Assembly (NCBI RefSeq): GCF_047123815.1
Contig: NZ_CP138920.1
Location: forward strand, 1,860,001 to 1,924,000
DNA from: Maricaulis sp017643475
GTDB taxonomy: Bacteria; Pseudomonadota; Alphaproteobacteria; Caulobacterales; Maricaulaceae
Reading direction: 5' to 3'
Length of the DNA: 64,000 bases
Below are positions 1-7,772 of the stretch, in pieces (within the stretch, counting starts at the first letter, position 1; each line of letters begins with the position of its first letter). The notes below the pieces were generated by a model, which made no database searches, was not told the origin of the DNA, and was given only the letters and a program-made list of their open reading frames with translations. Both the position numbers and the translations under genes were made by a program.

Positions 1-2
1 CC

Positions 3-659
3 ACCGAGCAGCGCAGGCAGGTGCATCGGGCCCTGAAATCGGCGCTGGGCCTTGGCTGGCCGCGCGTGACCCTCCAGACACCGGATGATGTGGATCCGCC
101 CGGTGGCGCGCGGCGTGTCGTCTCGGGTTATTCCACGGTGATGCTGGACCTCACCCAATCGCTGGCGGATTTACGGGCCGGGTTTGACGGCAAATGGCGC
201 AATAGACTGGTCGCCGCTGAGAAGTCAGCGCTGAAAGTCCAGCAGAACGGGACCAAGCCAGCGCAATATATCTGGCTGCTAGAGACCGAAGAGGGGCAGC
301 GCAAGGACCGCGGCTACACCGCTACCCCGGCAGCTCTGGTACCCGAATTCGTCAAGGCCAAGGGGGATCGCGACAGCCTGCTCATCCTGCGTGGTGATCT
401 TGGCAAACAGAAGGCTGCGGCCATGCTGTTCCTGATCCATGGCTGTGCCGCGACTTATCATATCGGCTGGAACAGCGAGGAAGGCCGCAAGCTGGGCGCT
501 CACAACCTTTTGCTCTGGCAGGCGCTGGACGTTCTCAAGCAGCGCGGCGTGAAACGGCTCGACCTCGGCGGCGTAGAGACGTTGAAGAGCGCGGGTCGGG
601 CTCGTTTCAAACTGGGTACGGGTGGTCAGCTGATCACCTATGCCGGCACATATTTCTAG
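3..659 (+). CDS. FemAB/GNAT-type acyltransferase, C-terminal part
   Basis: The reading frame stays open to the left edge of the window, so this is the C-terminal part of a longer protein; the GTG at 21 is probably an internal valine. The visible 212+ residues resemble the BioF2-like/FemAB acyltransferase fold (GNAT superfamily), which transfers acyl or aminoacyl groups in peptidoglycan-bridge or exopolysaccharide chemistry. Supporting stretches are FDGKWRNRLVAAEKS, which matches the 'R..I..A....V' element of the family, and the C-terminal LLLWQALDVLKQRGVKRLDLGGV, the usual end of the second GNAT half. A lipoprotein gene follows after 8 bp. The family assignment is fairly secure; the substrate is unknown. 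Confidence 0.6.
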   Translation, partial: TEQRRQVHRALKSALGLGWPRVTLQTPDDVDPPGGARRVVSGYSTVMLDLTQSLADLRAGFDGKWRNRLVAAEKSALKVQQNGTKPAQYIWLLETEEGQRKDRGYTATPAALVPEFVKAKGDRDSLLILRGDLGKQKAAAMLFLIHGCAATYHIGWNSEEGRKLGAHNLLLWQALDVLKQRGVKRLDLGGVETLKSAGRARFKLGTGGQLITYAGTYF

Positions 660-667
660 GGGGCGTC

Positions 668-1216
668 ATGCGCAGGTTTGTGGCCGGACTTGTTGTGTCG
701 ATGGTGGGCTTGTTCGCGGCATGTTCATCCGAGCCTGCGGCAGAGACCGGGGCCTTGCTGACCCTTTACGGCGATATCCAAGAGAGCAATCGGGGGCCGT
801 TGGATCCCCTGACAGAGCCGCTTTTCAACTCGTTTGGTCTGGAAGTAGGCGAGGGGTTCGCTGTTTCGGCCGCCCAGCTGGCGCGTTTGCCTCAGCATAT
901 CGTGCGTACAGATTTTCCGGCGGGCAGCGAGATGCGGGAGTTTCGGGGGCCGCTGCTTCGTGATGTGATTGCGCTGGGAGTGCCCTCAGGTGAGCTGGCT
1001 GTGGTCACAGCGTTGGATGGTTACCAGCGCGAGATCGCGCTGGGGCGGATCCAGGCGCATGATGTGATCCTGGCCACGCAGATGAATGGCGAGCCCTTGC
1101 CAATGGGTGGCTTCGGACCCGCCATGCTGGTCTGGCCCCGCCAGTCAGATCCGGCACTTGCGGACATGTCGGATGATGACTGGCTGTGGGGCGTGATCGC
1201 GATCGAACTGCGTTAG
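668..1216 (+). CDS. Lipoprotein with molybdopterin-oxidoreductase-like domain lacking the cofactor cysteine
   Basis: A 182-aa exported protein. The N-terminus has a lipoprotein signal (MRRFVAGLVVSMVGLFAACS) with the lipobox Cys near residue 19. The body (about residues 60-180) resembles the Oxidored_molyb/sulfite-oxidase-like fold: FRGPLLRDVIALG, VVTALDGYQREIAL, DVILATQMNGEPLPM and GPAMLVWP are typical of this superfamily. The only cysteine is in the lipobox, so the Cys that binds molybdopterin in true sulfite oxidases is missing and an enzymatic role is doubtful. It lies 8 bp after the acyltransferase and is probably cotranscribed with it. Members of this cofactor-less group have no settled function. 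Confidence 0.6.
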   Translation: MRRFVAGLVVSMVGLFAACSSEPAAETGALLTLYGDIQESNRGPLDPLTEPLFNSFGLEVGEGFAVSAAQLARLPQHIVRTDFPAGSEMREFRGPLLRDVIALGVPSGELAVVTALDGYQREIALGRIQAHDVILATQMNGEPLPMGGFGPAMLVWPRQSDPALADMSDDDWLWGVIAIELR

Positions 1217-1506
1217 TCTGTTTGCGGGTTGGCCATGACCCGGCCACGGATCATGTGCAGATCCAGCGAGATGACCCGGCCGCGACGATCTCGTTCGAAC
1301 ACCAGGCGCGCCATGTTGTCTCCCGGGAAAGCAAACCGGTCATCACCCAGCGCGATCAATTGGATCGGCGGATTGCCATCACGCTGATAAGTCAGCTGAC
1401 CATCGTCCATGCGGGTCGAGCGGATGCCGAAAGTGCCGACATAGGCTTCCAGATCCGAGGCGCTGATTTCGATCGGCTCCATCTCCGCCTCGAGCATTTC
1501 CTGTCC
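1213..1506 (-). pseudogene. Detached C-terminal domain of the S41 peptidase
   Basis: This is in the same frame as the S41 peptidase, directly after its TAG. It reads GQEMLEAEMEPIEISASDLEAYVGTFG and continues to MANPQTD; the DLEAYVG.FG...YQRDG...LIALGDDRF pattern is the C-terminal domain commonly fused to S41 peptidases and serine hydrolases (DUF3471-like). The position occupied by TAG is normally aromatic in 'RR.LEW', so a TGG-to-TAG change is the simplest origin (inference). The ATG at 1495-1497 has an AGGGACAGGAA just upstream, so independent re-initiation of a 94-aa product cannot be excluded. Confidence 0.65.
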
Positions 1507-2559
1507 CTACTCCAGTGAGCGGCGGGCGTTGTCGTCCTCCGTATCCTCGATGAGCTGGGGGTATAGAGACAGCAGGGCCTGGTTGAGCGCATGGTCTGAT
1601 GCGACCTCGATATCCGGCGTCACACCGATACCTTCCCAGTTGGTGCCGGTGATCGGATTGCGTGCAGAGCCGGTGGAGATGAAAATCTCATAGCCCCGAT
1701 CCGTCAGCCAGGTGCCGCCCGGATTGCCGGCACCATAGGTGCTTTCACCGATGATTGTACCGCGCTCCAGGGCCTGCAGGTGGTAGGGGAAGGCCTCGCC
1801 TGCCGAACCCGTTGCACCGCTGGTCAACACGATGACCGGAACATCCGGGCGGTGTCCCATCGGGTGGTGCGGGATCGACCACATCTGGTTCGGGTAGTCC
1901 AGGTCACGGGAAACGAAGGTGTTGATCAGCGTATCGCCGCCATCTTCCAGGAAGTGACTGATCAGGTATTGCACCATTGAAGGCGCTCCGCCGCGGTTCT
2001 CACGCAGGTCGAAAATGACCGCATTGGTGCCGGCAACAAAGCCGAGCGCGGCGTTGGCCGTGTCCATTCCGCCCTCGATCGGAGCGAACATGTCTATCTT
2101 GATGTAACCGATATTGCCATCGAGGATTTCCACACTGTCAAAGCCGAAATTCTGCTGGCGCAGGCCGGCAAAGCGGTCGCGCGGCGCGCGCTGGGGCTCA
2201 TTATCGCGATTGGCACGGCGGGCTTCCGCGGCTTCCGCCGCAGCGATCGCTTCGCGAACCGCTTCCATGCCGCGATAGTTGACGGAGAAGTGGCGATCTT
2301 CTTCCAGCAGGAGCTGGGTGAGATGGGAGGACAGGCTTTCCGCGTCATCAAAATCGTCGAACGCACCGGAGCTGACCAGTTCTTTGAGCTGGCTTTCAAT
2401 CGCTGCTGCGCGCGTTGCGTCGAAATATTCATCGCCAATCAGTTCCGCTATTTCACGCAAAGCCGCAGCGCGTTCGTCGGCAGAAATGTTAGTCTGGGCG
2501 AAGCCGGCCGACGCCAGCGCGAGGCTGGCCGTGCAGGCCAGCAATACTTTTTTGAACAT
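1507..2559 (-). CDS. S41-family peptidase, catalytic part, ended early by an in-frame TAG
   Basis: A secreted C-terminal-processing-type serine peptidase. The start is set at the ATG of MFKKVLLACTASLALASAGFAQ, a clear Sec signal peptide, with GGAAGGGA just upstream. An N-terminal helical domain (residues 25-100) of the IRBP/S41B type is followed by the protease core: IFDLRENRGGAP, the catalytic Ser in TSGATGSAGEAF, and ESTYGAGNPGGTW. The frame stops at TAG (1507-1509), but the same frame continues for a further 98 codons as a domain normally fused to this peptidase group (see next entry). The catalytic core is intact, so the shortened product may still fold. The gene is followed convergently by the lipoprotein at 668-1216. 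Confidence 0.75.
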   Translation of the reverse strand: MFKKVLLACTASLALASAGFAQTNISADERAAALREIAELIGDEYFDATRAAAIESQLKELVSSGAFDDFDDAESLSSHLTQLLLEEDRHFSVNYRGMEAVREAIAAAEAAEARRANRDNEPQRAPRDRFAGLRQQNFGFDSVEILDGNIGYIKIDMFAPIEGGMDTANAALGFVAGTNAVIFDLRENRGGAPSMVQYLISHFLEDGGDTLINTFVSRDLDYPNQMWSIPHHPMGHRPDVPVIVLTSGATGSAGEAFPYHLQALERGTIIGESTYGAGNPGGTWLTDRGYEIFISTGSARNPITGTNWEGIGVTPDIEVASDHALNQALLSLYPQLIEDTEDDNARRSLE

Positions 2560-2606
2560 GAAGGATCCCTTCCGAGCTAAGGTCGCCACAGCTGTAGGGT
2601 GCCGGA

Positions 2607-2658
2607 CCGAACCGGTTTTCATCCTCGCAGTTACAATACGGTCATATATTCCGGTTCG
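2607..2658. repeat. Inverted repeat in the S41 peptidase/symporter divergent region
   Basis: CGAACCGG and CCGGTTCG arms (about 2607-2615 and 2651-2658) flank roughly 35 bp in the 249-bp region between the divergent S41 peptidase and alanine symporter genes. It could be an operator or a stem. There is no T-run, so it is not a terminator. No other gene is evident in this gap. Confidence 0.3.
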
Positions 2659-2808
2659 TACTATTTGACCTGTCTCCCCTCTCGCGCGAAGTTTGTCCGT
2701 GCGATCCACCTGAACTGTCACGAAAACGCACAAAACGCTTTGAGCGTGCGCCCTGACTTCCTATGGTGCGCGCCAAGTGAAATTGTGTCCTGGGAGGGGA
2801 CGAGTTCC

Positions 2809-4347
2809 ATGTACGAAACAATTGTGGGCGGCATCGAGACGTTCAGTGACTTCCTCTGGGGGGGTAACTGGGGCGATCAGACGATTCTGCCGGTCGGCCC
2901 GATTACCATTCTTCTGCTTGGTACCGGCCTTTATCTCATGGTTGGTCTGCGCTTCATGCCGATCCGCCAGCTGCCGCGCGCTTTCCGCTCGCTGTTCGCA
3001 AGCTCCGACAAGAAAGAAGACGGCGCGATCTCTCCGTTCCAGGCCCTTGCAACGGCCCTGTCGGGACAGGTCGGCACGGGTAACCTGGCTGGTGTCGCCA
3101 CCGCGATCACGCTGGGTGGTCCGGCCGCGATCTTCTGGATGTGGGTTACCGCCATGGTCGGTATGGCGTCGGCCTATTCGGAATCCATGCTGGCTGTTCG
3201 CTATCGCGAGCACCCGAAGGACGGCAAGTCCTCCGTCGCCGGCGGCCCGATGTATTACATCAAGAACGGTCTCGGAAAATGGTGGATGTGGCTGGCCGTG
3301 CTGTTCGCAGCCGGTACGCTTTTCTCCGCTGTTGCGACCGGCAACATGATCCAGTCCAACTCGCTGACGAATGGTATCGTGGGTGCGCTTGGTAATGCGG
3401 ACATCCTCGATCCCAACAGCATCACCTCCAAGATGATTGTTGGTGCTGTGATCGCGGGTCTGACCTTCATCGTCATTCTCGGTGGTATTAAATCCATCGG
3501 TACGGTCGCGGGGCGCGTCGTTCCGCTGATGGCGATCACCTATGTCATCGTTGCCATCGTGACGCTGGTCATGAACGCCAATGAGATCCCGGCTGCATTC
3601 GGTCTGATCTTTGGTGGCCTGTTCGAGCCGGCTGCCGCGGCGGGCGGTTTCCTGGGAGCCTCTCTCTCTGCAGGTATTCGTTTCGGTGTTGAGCGTGGTC
3701 TTTTCTCCAACGAGGCCGGTCAGGGTTCTGCCCCGATCGCGCACGCTGCCGCGCAGACGAAAGACCCGGTTCAGCAGGGCAAGATCGCCATGGTCGGTAC
3801 CTTCCTGGACACCATGGTTATCTGTACGATGACGGCCCTGGTCATCCTGACGGTTACCGGCGACTTTGTTTACAACGAGGCGGGTGAAACGATCGGCTAT
3901 GCATGGCTGGCTGGCCTCGAGGGCATCCAGGTCACGCAGGCCTCCTACCAGGCGGCCTTCCCGTTCGGTGACTGGTATATCGCCATTATCCTGGCCTTCT
4001 TTGCCTTCACCACCATTCTGGGCTGGTCCTATTATGGTGAGCGTGCGATCGCCTTCCTGGGTGGCGAGGGGCTTGTTGTCCCGTTCCGCCTGGTCTGGGT
4101 TGCCATGGTCTTTGTTGGTTCCTTCCAGCAGGTCGACGTGATCTGGCGTCTGGGCGGTATTGCCAACGCGGCGATGGCAGCTCCGAACCTGATCGCCCTG
4201 ATCTTCCTGTCCGGCATGGTCTTCAAGATCACCAAGGAACATGATGGCAAGATCGTCGCGGGTGGCCTGGATGTTGATTATGACGCCAGCGCTCACGTTG
4301 ATGACGCACCGGAGGCTGAAGCCGAAGGTGAGAACAAGCCTAAATAA
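2809..4347 (+). CDS. Alanine/glycine:cation symporter family (AGCS) protein
   Basis: A 512-aa inner-membrane symporter importing alanine or glycine with Na+ (or H+). The start is the ATG of MYETIVGGIETF, preceded by a strong GGGAGGGGA; the longer open frame upstream has no ribosome-binding site or conserved sequence. About 10-11 hydrophobic segments are present. AGCS signatures include GQVGTGNLAGVATAITLGGP, the WMWVTAMVGMASAYSE stretch, and FSNEAGQGSAPIAHAAA near residue 300. The length is slightly above the usual ~450-500 aa because of a charged cytoplasmic tail (VDYDASAHVDDAPEAEAEG). It is followed by a strong intrinsic terminator, so it is probably monocistronic. Confidence 0.9.
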   Translation: MYETIVGGIETFSDFLWGGNWGDQTILPVGPITILLLGTGLYLMVGLRFMPIRQLPRAFRSLFASSDKKEDGAISPFQALATALSGQVGTGNLAGVATAITLGGPAAIFWMWVTAMVGMASAYSESMLAVRYREHPKDGKSSVAGGPMYYIKNGLGKWWMWLAVLFAAGTLFSAVATGNMIQSNSLTNGIVGALGNADILDPNSITSKMIVGAVIAGLTFIVILGGIKSIGTVAGRVVPLMAITYVIVAIVTLVMNANEIPAAFGLIFGGLFEPAAAAGGFLGASLSAGIRFGVERGLFSNEAGQGSAPIAHAAAQTKDPVQQGKIAMVGTFLDTMVICTMTALVILTVTGDFVYNEAGETIGYAWLAGLEGIQVTQASYQAAFPFGDWYIAIILAFFAFTTILGWSYYGERAIAFLGGEGLVVPFRLVWVAMVFVGSFQQVDVIWRLGGIANAAMAAPNLIALIFLSGMVFKITKEHDGKIVAGGLDVDYDASAHVDDAPEAEAEGENKPK

Positions 4348-4370
4348 TCTCGGCGACGAGAGACATGAAA

Positions 4371-4400
4371 AGCCCCGCCTGACCGGCGGGGCTTTTTATT
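4371..4400. terminator. Bidirectional intrinsic terminator
   Basis: Nine-bp stem AGCCCCGCC / GGCGGGGCT with loop TGACC, followed by TTTTTATTT on the plus strand and by TTTTCA on the minus strand. It lies between the convergent symporter and vanZ-like genes and overlaps the last codons of the latter. Confidence 0.88.
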
Positions 4401-4782
4401 TGCGCGGGGCCAGGAGGCGAATGGCCAGGAAGCCGAGTGCAATGCCGACCACGTCAGCGACAAAATCCGCAACGGATGCTGTGCGACCGACAAAATCCAT
4501 CGATTGCACGAATTCGATGCCCAGCCCGTAAAGCGCCAGCAGACCACCCAGAAGCCATCGGCTGAGGGTTGGCCAGGCCAATCGTGACAGCATGGCCAGC
4601 GTGAGAAACGCGGCGATATGTTCAACCTTGTCGCTGCCCAGAACACTAGCGGGCGTCGCGTAGCTAGGCTGCAGCGCCAGATCGGTGATCAGCGCCGTTG
4701 TGGTCAAAAACATGACACGACCCGCCCATCGCAGTCCCATATCTGGACGCCGGGCCGAAGTATTCTTAGGTTCCGCTGACAT
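4396..4782 (-). CDS. VanZ-family membrane protein
   Basis: A 128-aa small inner-membrane protein with four hydrophobic segments. The VanZ-like pattern DKVEHIAAFLTLAMLSRLAW, LLALYGLGIEFVQSM and DFVADVVGIALGFLAIRLL is clear; Glu/Gln in GIEFVQ and D..AN-like positions are family hallmarks. VanZ was first seen in glycopeptide resistance, but most chromosomal members have no proven role in resistance. The start ATG at 4780-4782 lies only 19 bp from the bioB start on the other strand, so each promoter must sit inside the opposing gene. The later ATG at 4738-4740 is possible too. Confidence 0.75.
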   Translation of the reverse strand: MSAEPKNTSARRPDMGLRWAGRVMFLTTTALITDLALQPSYATPASVLGSDKVEHIAAFLTLAMLSRLAWPTLSRWLLGGLLALYGLGIEFVQSMDFVGRTASVADFVADVVGIALGFLAIRLLAPRK

Positions 4783-4801
4783 TCTTCAGGACAGGCTTTC
4801 C

Positions 4802-5791
4802 ATGACCCAGTTGCTCAATGATATCGACCGTCTGCTGACCCCGCGTACCGATTGGACCCGCGAGGAGGCTGCCGAAATCTATCGCGCGCCGTTTAACGAC
4901 CTCATCTTTGCGGCGCAATCTGTGCACAGAAAATGCCATCCGGCCAACCAGGTCCAGACCAGCCAGCTCCTGTCGATCAAGACCGGCGGCTGTGCCGAGG
5001 ATTGTGGCTACTGCAACCAGTCCGCTCATTTCGATACTGGGCTGAAAGCCTCCAAGTTGATGCCTGTCGACGAGGTTCTGGACGCAGCGCAGAAAGCCAA
5101 GGACGGCGGCGCGACCCGGTTCTGTATGGGTGCCGCCTGGCGCGAGCTGAAGTCCCGCGATGAAGATGCGATCTGCGAGATGATCTCCGGCGTCAAGGCG
5201 CTGGGCATGGAAACCTGTGTCACGCTGGGCATGCTGGAAGACGAACAGGCGAAAAAACTGCGTGACGCCGGGCTGGATTATTACAATCACAACATCGACA
5301 CCGCGCCGGAAGATTATGGCCGGGTGATCTCGACGCGCACCTACCAGGACCGCCTCGATACGCTGGATCGTGTTCGTGGCGCCGGCATTCATGTCTGCAC
5401 GGGCGGTATCATTGGCATGGGCGAACCGGAAACGGCGCGTATCGGCCTGATCGCCGAGCTGGCCAATATGGATCCGCACCCGGAAAGTGTTCCGATCAAT
5501 CACCTGGTGGCTGTCGAGAATACGCCGCTGGGTGACAGCAAGCCGCTGGACGGGATCGATTTCGTTCGCACGATCGCCACGGCGCGGATCATGATGCCGA
5601 AATCCATGGTGCGCCTGTCGGCGGGGCGCGAGGGCATGAGCCGCGAAACCCAGGCGCTGTGTTTCCTGGCCGGCGCCAATTCCATCTTCGTTGGCGAGGA
5701 ACTCCTGACCACGCCGAACCCGGAAAAACACGAGGATTTCGACCTGTTCAAGACGCTGGGCATCGAACCGATGACCATGCCGGCGGAATAA
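4802..5791 (+). CDS. bioB: Biotin synthase
   Basis: A 329-aa radical-SAM enzyme that inserts sulfur into dethiobiotin, the last step of biotin synthesis. The radical-SAM cluster motif CAEDCGYC (CxxxCxxC) occurs at residues ~58-65; NHNIDTAPEDY, GGIIGMGE, and the conserved Arg in RLSAGREGMS are BioB-specific. The ATG of MTQLLNDIDRLL was chosen over upstream in-frame starts because CAGGACAGG precedes it and BioB homology begins here. No other bio genes are nearby. The downstream pterin dehydratase begins within 10 bp, so the two are likely cotranscribed. Confidence 0.95.
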   Translation: MTQLLNDIDRLLTPRTDWTREEAAEIYRAPFNDLIFAAQSVHRKCHPANQVQTSQLLSIKTGGCAEDCGYCNQSAHFDTGLKASKLMPVDEVLDAAQKAKDGGATRFCMGAAWRELKSRDEDAICEMISGVKALGMETCVTLGMLEDEQAKKLRDAGLDYYNHNIDTAPEDYGRVISTRTYQDRLDTLDRVRGAGIHVCTGGIIGMGEPETARIGLIAELANMDPHPESVPINHLVAVENTPLGDSKPLDGIDFVRTIATARIMMPKSMVRLSAGREGMSRETQALCFLAGANSIFVGEELLTTPNPEKHEDFDLFKTLGIEPMTMPAE

Positions 5792-5800
5792 GAGGTGGAT

Positions 5801-6076
5801 ATGAAAAAGCTTGGCGCAGAAGCTGTTGTCGCAAAACTCTCCAGCTGGTCGGTCGTTGAGGGGCGGGATGCGATCCGCAAGGTCTTTGAGTTTTCCGATT
5901 TCAACGAGGCCTGGGGGTTCATGAGCCGCGTCGCGGTCAAGGCCGAGCAGATGAACCACCATCCTGAATGGTTCAATGTCTGGAACAAGGTCGATGTGAC
6001 GCTGGCCACGCATGATGCAGGCGGCGTCACCGAGCTCGATCTGACCCTCGCCGGCTTCATGGACGAGATCGCCTAG
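5801..6076 (+). CDS. 4a-hydroxytetrahydrobiopterin dehydratase (pterin-4a-carbinolamine dehydratase)
   Basis: A 91-aa cytosolic protein. It dehydrates 4a-hydroxytetrahydropterin to the quinonoid form, recycling the cofactor of aromatic amino acid hydroxylases. The family active-site core AEQMNHHPEWFNVWNKVDVTL contains the paired His residues and Trp; GFMSRVAVKAE and LAGFMDEIA complete the alpha/beta fold. AGAGG lies 5 bp before ATG 5801; a GTG at 5795 overlaps that site and is less likely. No phenylalanine hydroxylase is in the window, so the pterin substrate here is unproved (some bacteria use the protein in molybdopterin contexts). Confidence 0.88.
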   Translation: MKKLGAEAVVAKLSSWSVVEGRDAIRKVFEFSDFNEAWGFMSRVAVKAEQMNHHPEWFNVWNKVDVTLATHDAGGVTELDLTLAGFMDEIA

Positions 6077-6082
6077 GGCGAC

Positions 6083-6559
6083 CTAGTCAGAATGGATGAT
6101 GATCATGCCCAGGAGGACGTCCGCGCCTTCCTGGCCAAGGGTCATGTTCGTGGCTTCCTGGAGCAGGTCAGCGATGCGGTCGGCATCGGGAACCTCGCCG
6201 AACCGATAATACGAGCCCGTATACAGCGTCAGCGCGGAAACATAGGCATTGCGCAGGCGCGGCATATACCGTTCGACCCGGCGACGCAGACGCGGGTCGT
6301 CAATCTCGAGCCCGGCTTCGATCTGCAACAGGCCCTGCGATCGGAAATTCGATTGCACAGCCGCCATCAGCGGAGGCAGGGGCATGTAAGTCGAGGACGA
6401 TGTCAGATTCCTGTGACGGCCATCACTGTCAGAGGATGATGCCCCTTCGGAGGGCGGCGGCGCAGCCGCATGGGCTGCCGGCGCACCGGACAGGGCAATG
6501 ACACAACCTGCAAGCAGGCTGAAACGCGCGATCTTGGACACGAAACTGGACATGTCCAC
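6083..6559 (-). CDS. Secreted alphaproteobacterial protein with a FliL-like C-terminal half
   Basis: A 158-aa protein with a signal peptide (FSLLAGCVIALSGAPAAHA), a Ser/Pro-rich linker (residues 35-65) and a conserved C-terminal module: LLQIEAGLEIDDPRLRRRVERYMPRLRNAYVSAL followed by IADLLQEATNMTLGQEGADVLLGMII. The C-terminal part has the strand-helix pattern of FliL/SPFH-like proteins that appear as short periplasmic proteins in Caulobacterales. No flagellar genes are nearby, and the function is unknown. It converges on the pterin dehydratase gene with only 6 bp between stops and no obvious terminator. Confidence 0.55.
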   Translation of the reverse strand: MDMSSFVSKIARFSLLAGCVIALSGAPAAHAAAPPPSEGASSSDSDGRHRNLTSSSTYMPLPPLMAAVQSNFRSQGLLQIEAGLEIDDPRLRRRVERYMPRLRNAYVSALTLYTGSYYRFGEVPDADRIADLLQEATNMTLGQEGADVLLGMIIIHSD

Positions 6560-6603
6560 GGTCTAGCACGCAGACGTAAAGGAAGCGTTTTTCGCGCCCA
6601 GGC

Positions 6604-7203
6604 TTATTGAATCGCGTTTATGACGAGTTGCGTGTCGCGCTGGGCCATTCGCTCGTCGTGCTCGTCTTCGCTCAGCTGTGTCATGGCGCATAGCAGATAC
6701 CAGACACCATCGCTGGCCCGGACCGGCGTGTTCACCGAGCGCCAGCAATAGGTCTGTCCATCTATCGTTGCCTTCCACACGGCGTCTACCGAGCGGACCT
6801 GGCCGGAGAATGCACCACAGGCAAGGATTTCGCGAACGAGGCGATGCCCGTCTGGTGAAGCCTCCCGACGGACTTCCAGGCCTTCCTGGGCGCCGGCGAA
6901 TTGAGGGTGATCGCGGAAGCCATTGGACAGGGCGACATAACGCACATTGTCTTCAGTCGGCTGGATAACGCAGCTGATCTGCGGGCTGACACGGACGCTG
7001 GACAAGACGAAGTCCAGCACGTCGCGATGGGAGCGGTCCGACATCAGGGCGCGGATCCGGTTTTCCAGACCCGGCTTGGGTTCGGTGCGACCGGCTTCCA
7101 GGCGCGAGACATAAGCCTGCGAAATCTTGAGCAGGTCCGCGAGTGCTTCCTGTTTCAGTCCCGTGCGAGAACGAAAGGCCCGAAGTTCGGAACTCCAATT
7201 CAT
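6604..7203 (-). CDS. XRE-type HTH regulator with a C-terminal PAS-like domain
   Basis: A 199-aa predicted DNA-binding sensor. Residues ~4-55 form a Cro/C1 helix-turn-helix (LRAFRSRTGLKQEALADLLKISQAYVSRLEAGR). Residues ~85-185 look like a PAS fold (CVIQPTEDNVRYVALSNGFRD, VWKATIDGQTYCWRSVNTPVRASDGVWYLL). The start is placed at MNWSSELRAF because homology to HTH proteins begins there; upstream residues are not conserved in type. The combination suggests a one-component regulator that senses a ligand or redox cue. A palindrome at 7295-7314 in its own leader is a candidate operator for it and/or yggT. Confidence 0.7.
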   Translation of the reverse strand: MNWSSELRAFRSRTGLKQEALADLLKISQAYVSRLEAGRTEPKPGLENRIRALMSDRSHRDVLDFVLSSVRVSPQISCVIQPTEDNVRYVALSNGFRDHPQFAGAQEGLEVRREASPDGHRLVREILACGAFSGQVRSVDAVWKATIDGQTYCWRSVNTPVRASDGVWYLLCAMTQLSEDEHDERMAQRDTQLVINAIQ

Positions 7204-7294
7204 GTGCAACCCCAAATTATCACCCAAAGCGGAGCAGCTTAGTCCGCGGCGGACAGCATACAAGCTGCGCCCGGCTCCATCTGCTGAATATCTT

Positions 7295-7314
7295 ATGCAA
7301 ACAATGGGTTGCAT
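7295..7314. promoter_or_regulatory. Inverted repeat, candidate operator between the XRE-PAS regulator and yggT
   Basis: ATGCAA-N8-TTGCAT is a perfect 6-bp dyad with half-sites centred about 14 bp apart, in the 266-bp divergent region between the HTH-PAS gene (minus) and yggT (plus). The spacing fits binding by a dimeric XRE regulator. The assignment to the adjacent regulator is inference. Confidence 0.4.
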
Positions 7315-7469
7315 TATCGCACCTTATGTTCAGGGCGCTCGGAAGAGCACAGCGACGGGAAGGAGGTTCAGGGCAGAGCGTCGAGGAGATTGATCAGTGT
7401 CCTGCTGGACGGGATCAGCCAGTGCGCGTTAGAAAGCCTCTGGCGCTGGGTAAAACGGAAAGCTAAGCC

Positions 7470-7769
7470 ATGTCCCCAATTGACGGTTTGATCATCTATC
7501 TCATCCATCCCGCATTAAGCATCCTGGTGTGGATCGTGATTATCGGCATAGTCATGAGCTGGTTGATCAATTTTAATGTGATCAACACGCACAATCAGTT
7601 GGTGTCGACCATCTACCGCATCACCCACGCCGTGACAGAGCCACTCCTTCGGCCGATCCGCTCCGTCTTGCCCACCCTTGGCGGTTTGGACTTTTCCCCT
7701 ATCGTCCTCGTGCTGCTCATTGGTTTCGTGCAAGGGTATGTGCTTGCCGAGCTCGTTCGGCTCTTCTGA
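7470..7769 (+). CDS. yggT: YggT-family membrane protein
   Basis: A 99-aa inner-membrane protein with two hydrophobic segments (LSILVWIVIIGIVMSWLI and FSPIVLVLLIGFVQGYVLA). Between them is the family motif TEPLLRPIRSVLPTLGGLDFSP. YggT proteins are linked to osmotic tolerance in Escherichia coli and to cell-division/membrane organisation elsewhere; the exact role is unsettled. The usual partner yggU (DUF167) follows after 3 bp, and folD after that, a common alphaproteobacterial order. Confidence 0.9.
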   Translation: MSPIDGLIIYLIHPALSILVWIVIIGIVMSWLINFNVINTHNQLVSTIYRITHAVTEPLLRPIRSVLPTLGGLDFSPIVLVLLIGFVQGYVLAELVRLF

Positions 7770-7772
7770 TAA

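Noticed and set aside
2761..4296. 511-codon open frame on the minus strand, antisense to the alanine symporter
   Set aside because: No ribosome-binding site, low-complexity charged translation, and it mirrors a well-conserved transporter; an artefact of high GC at third positions.
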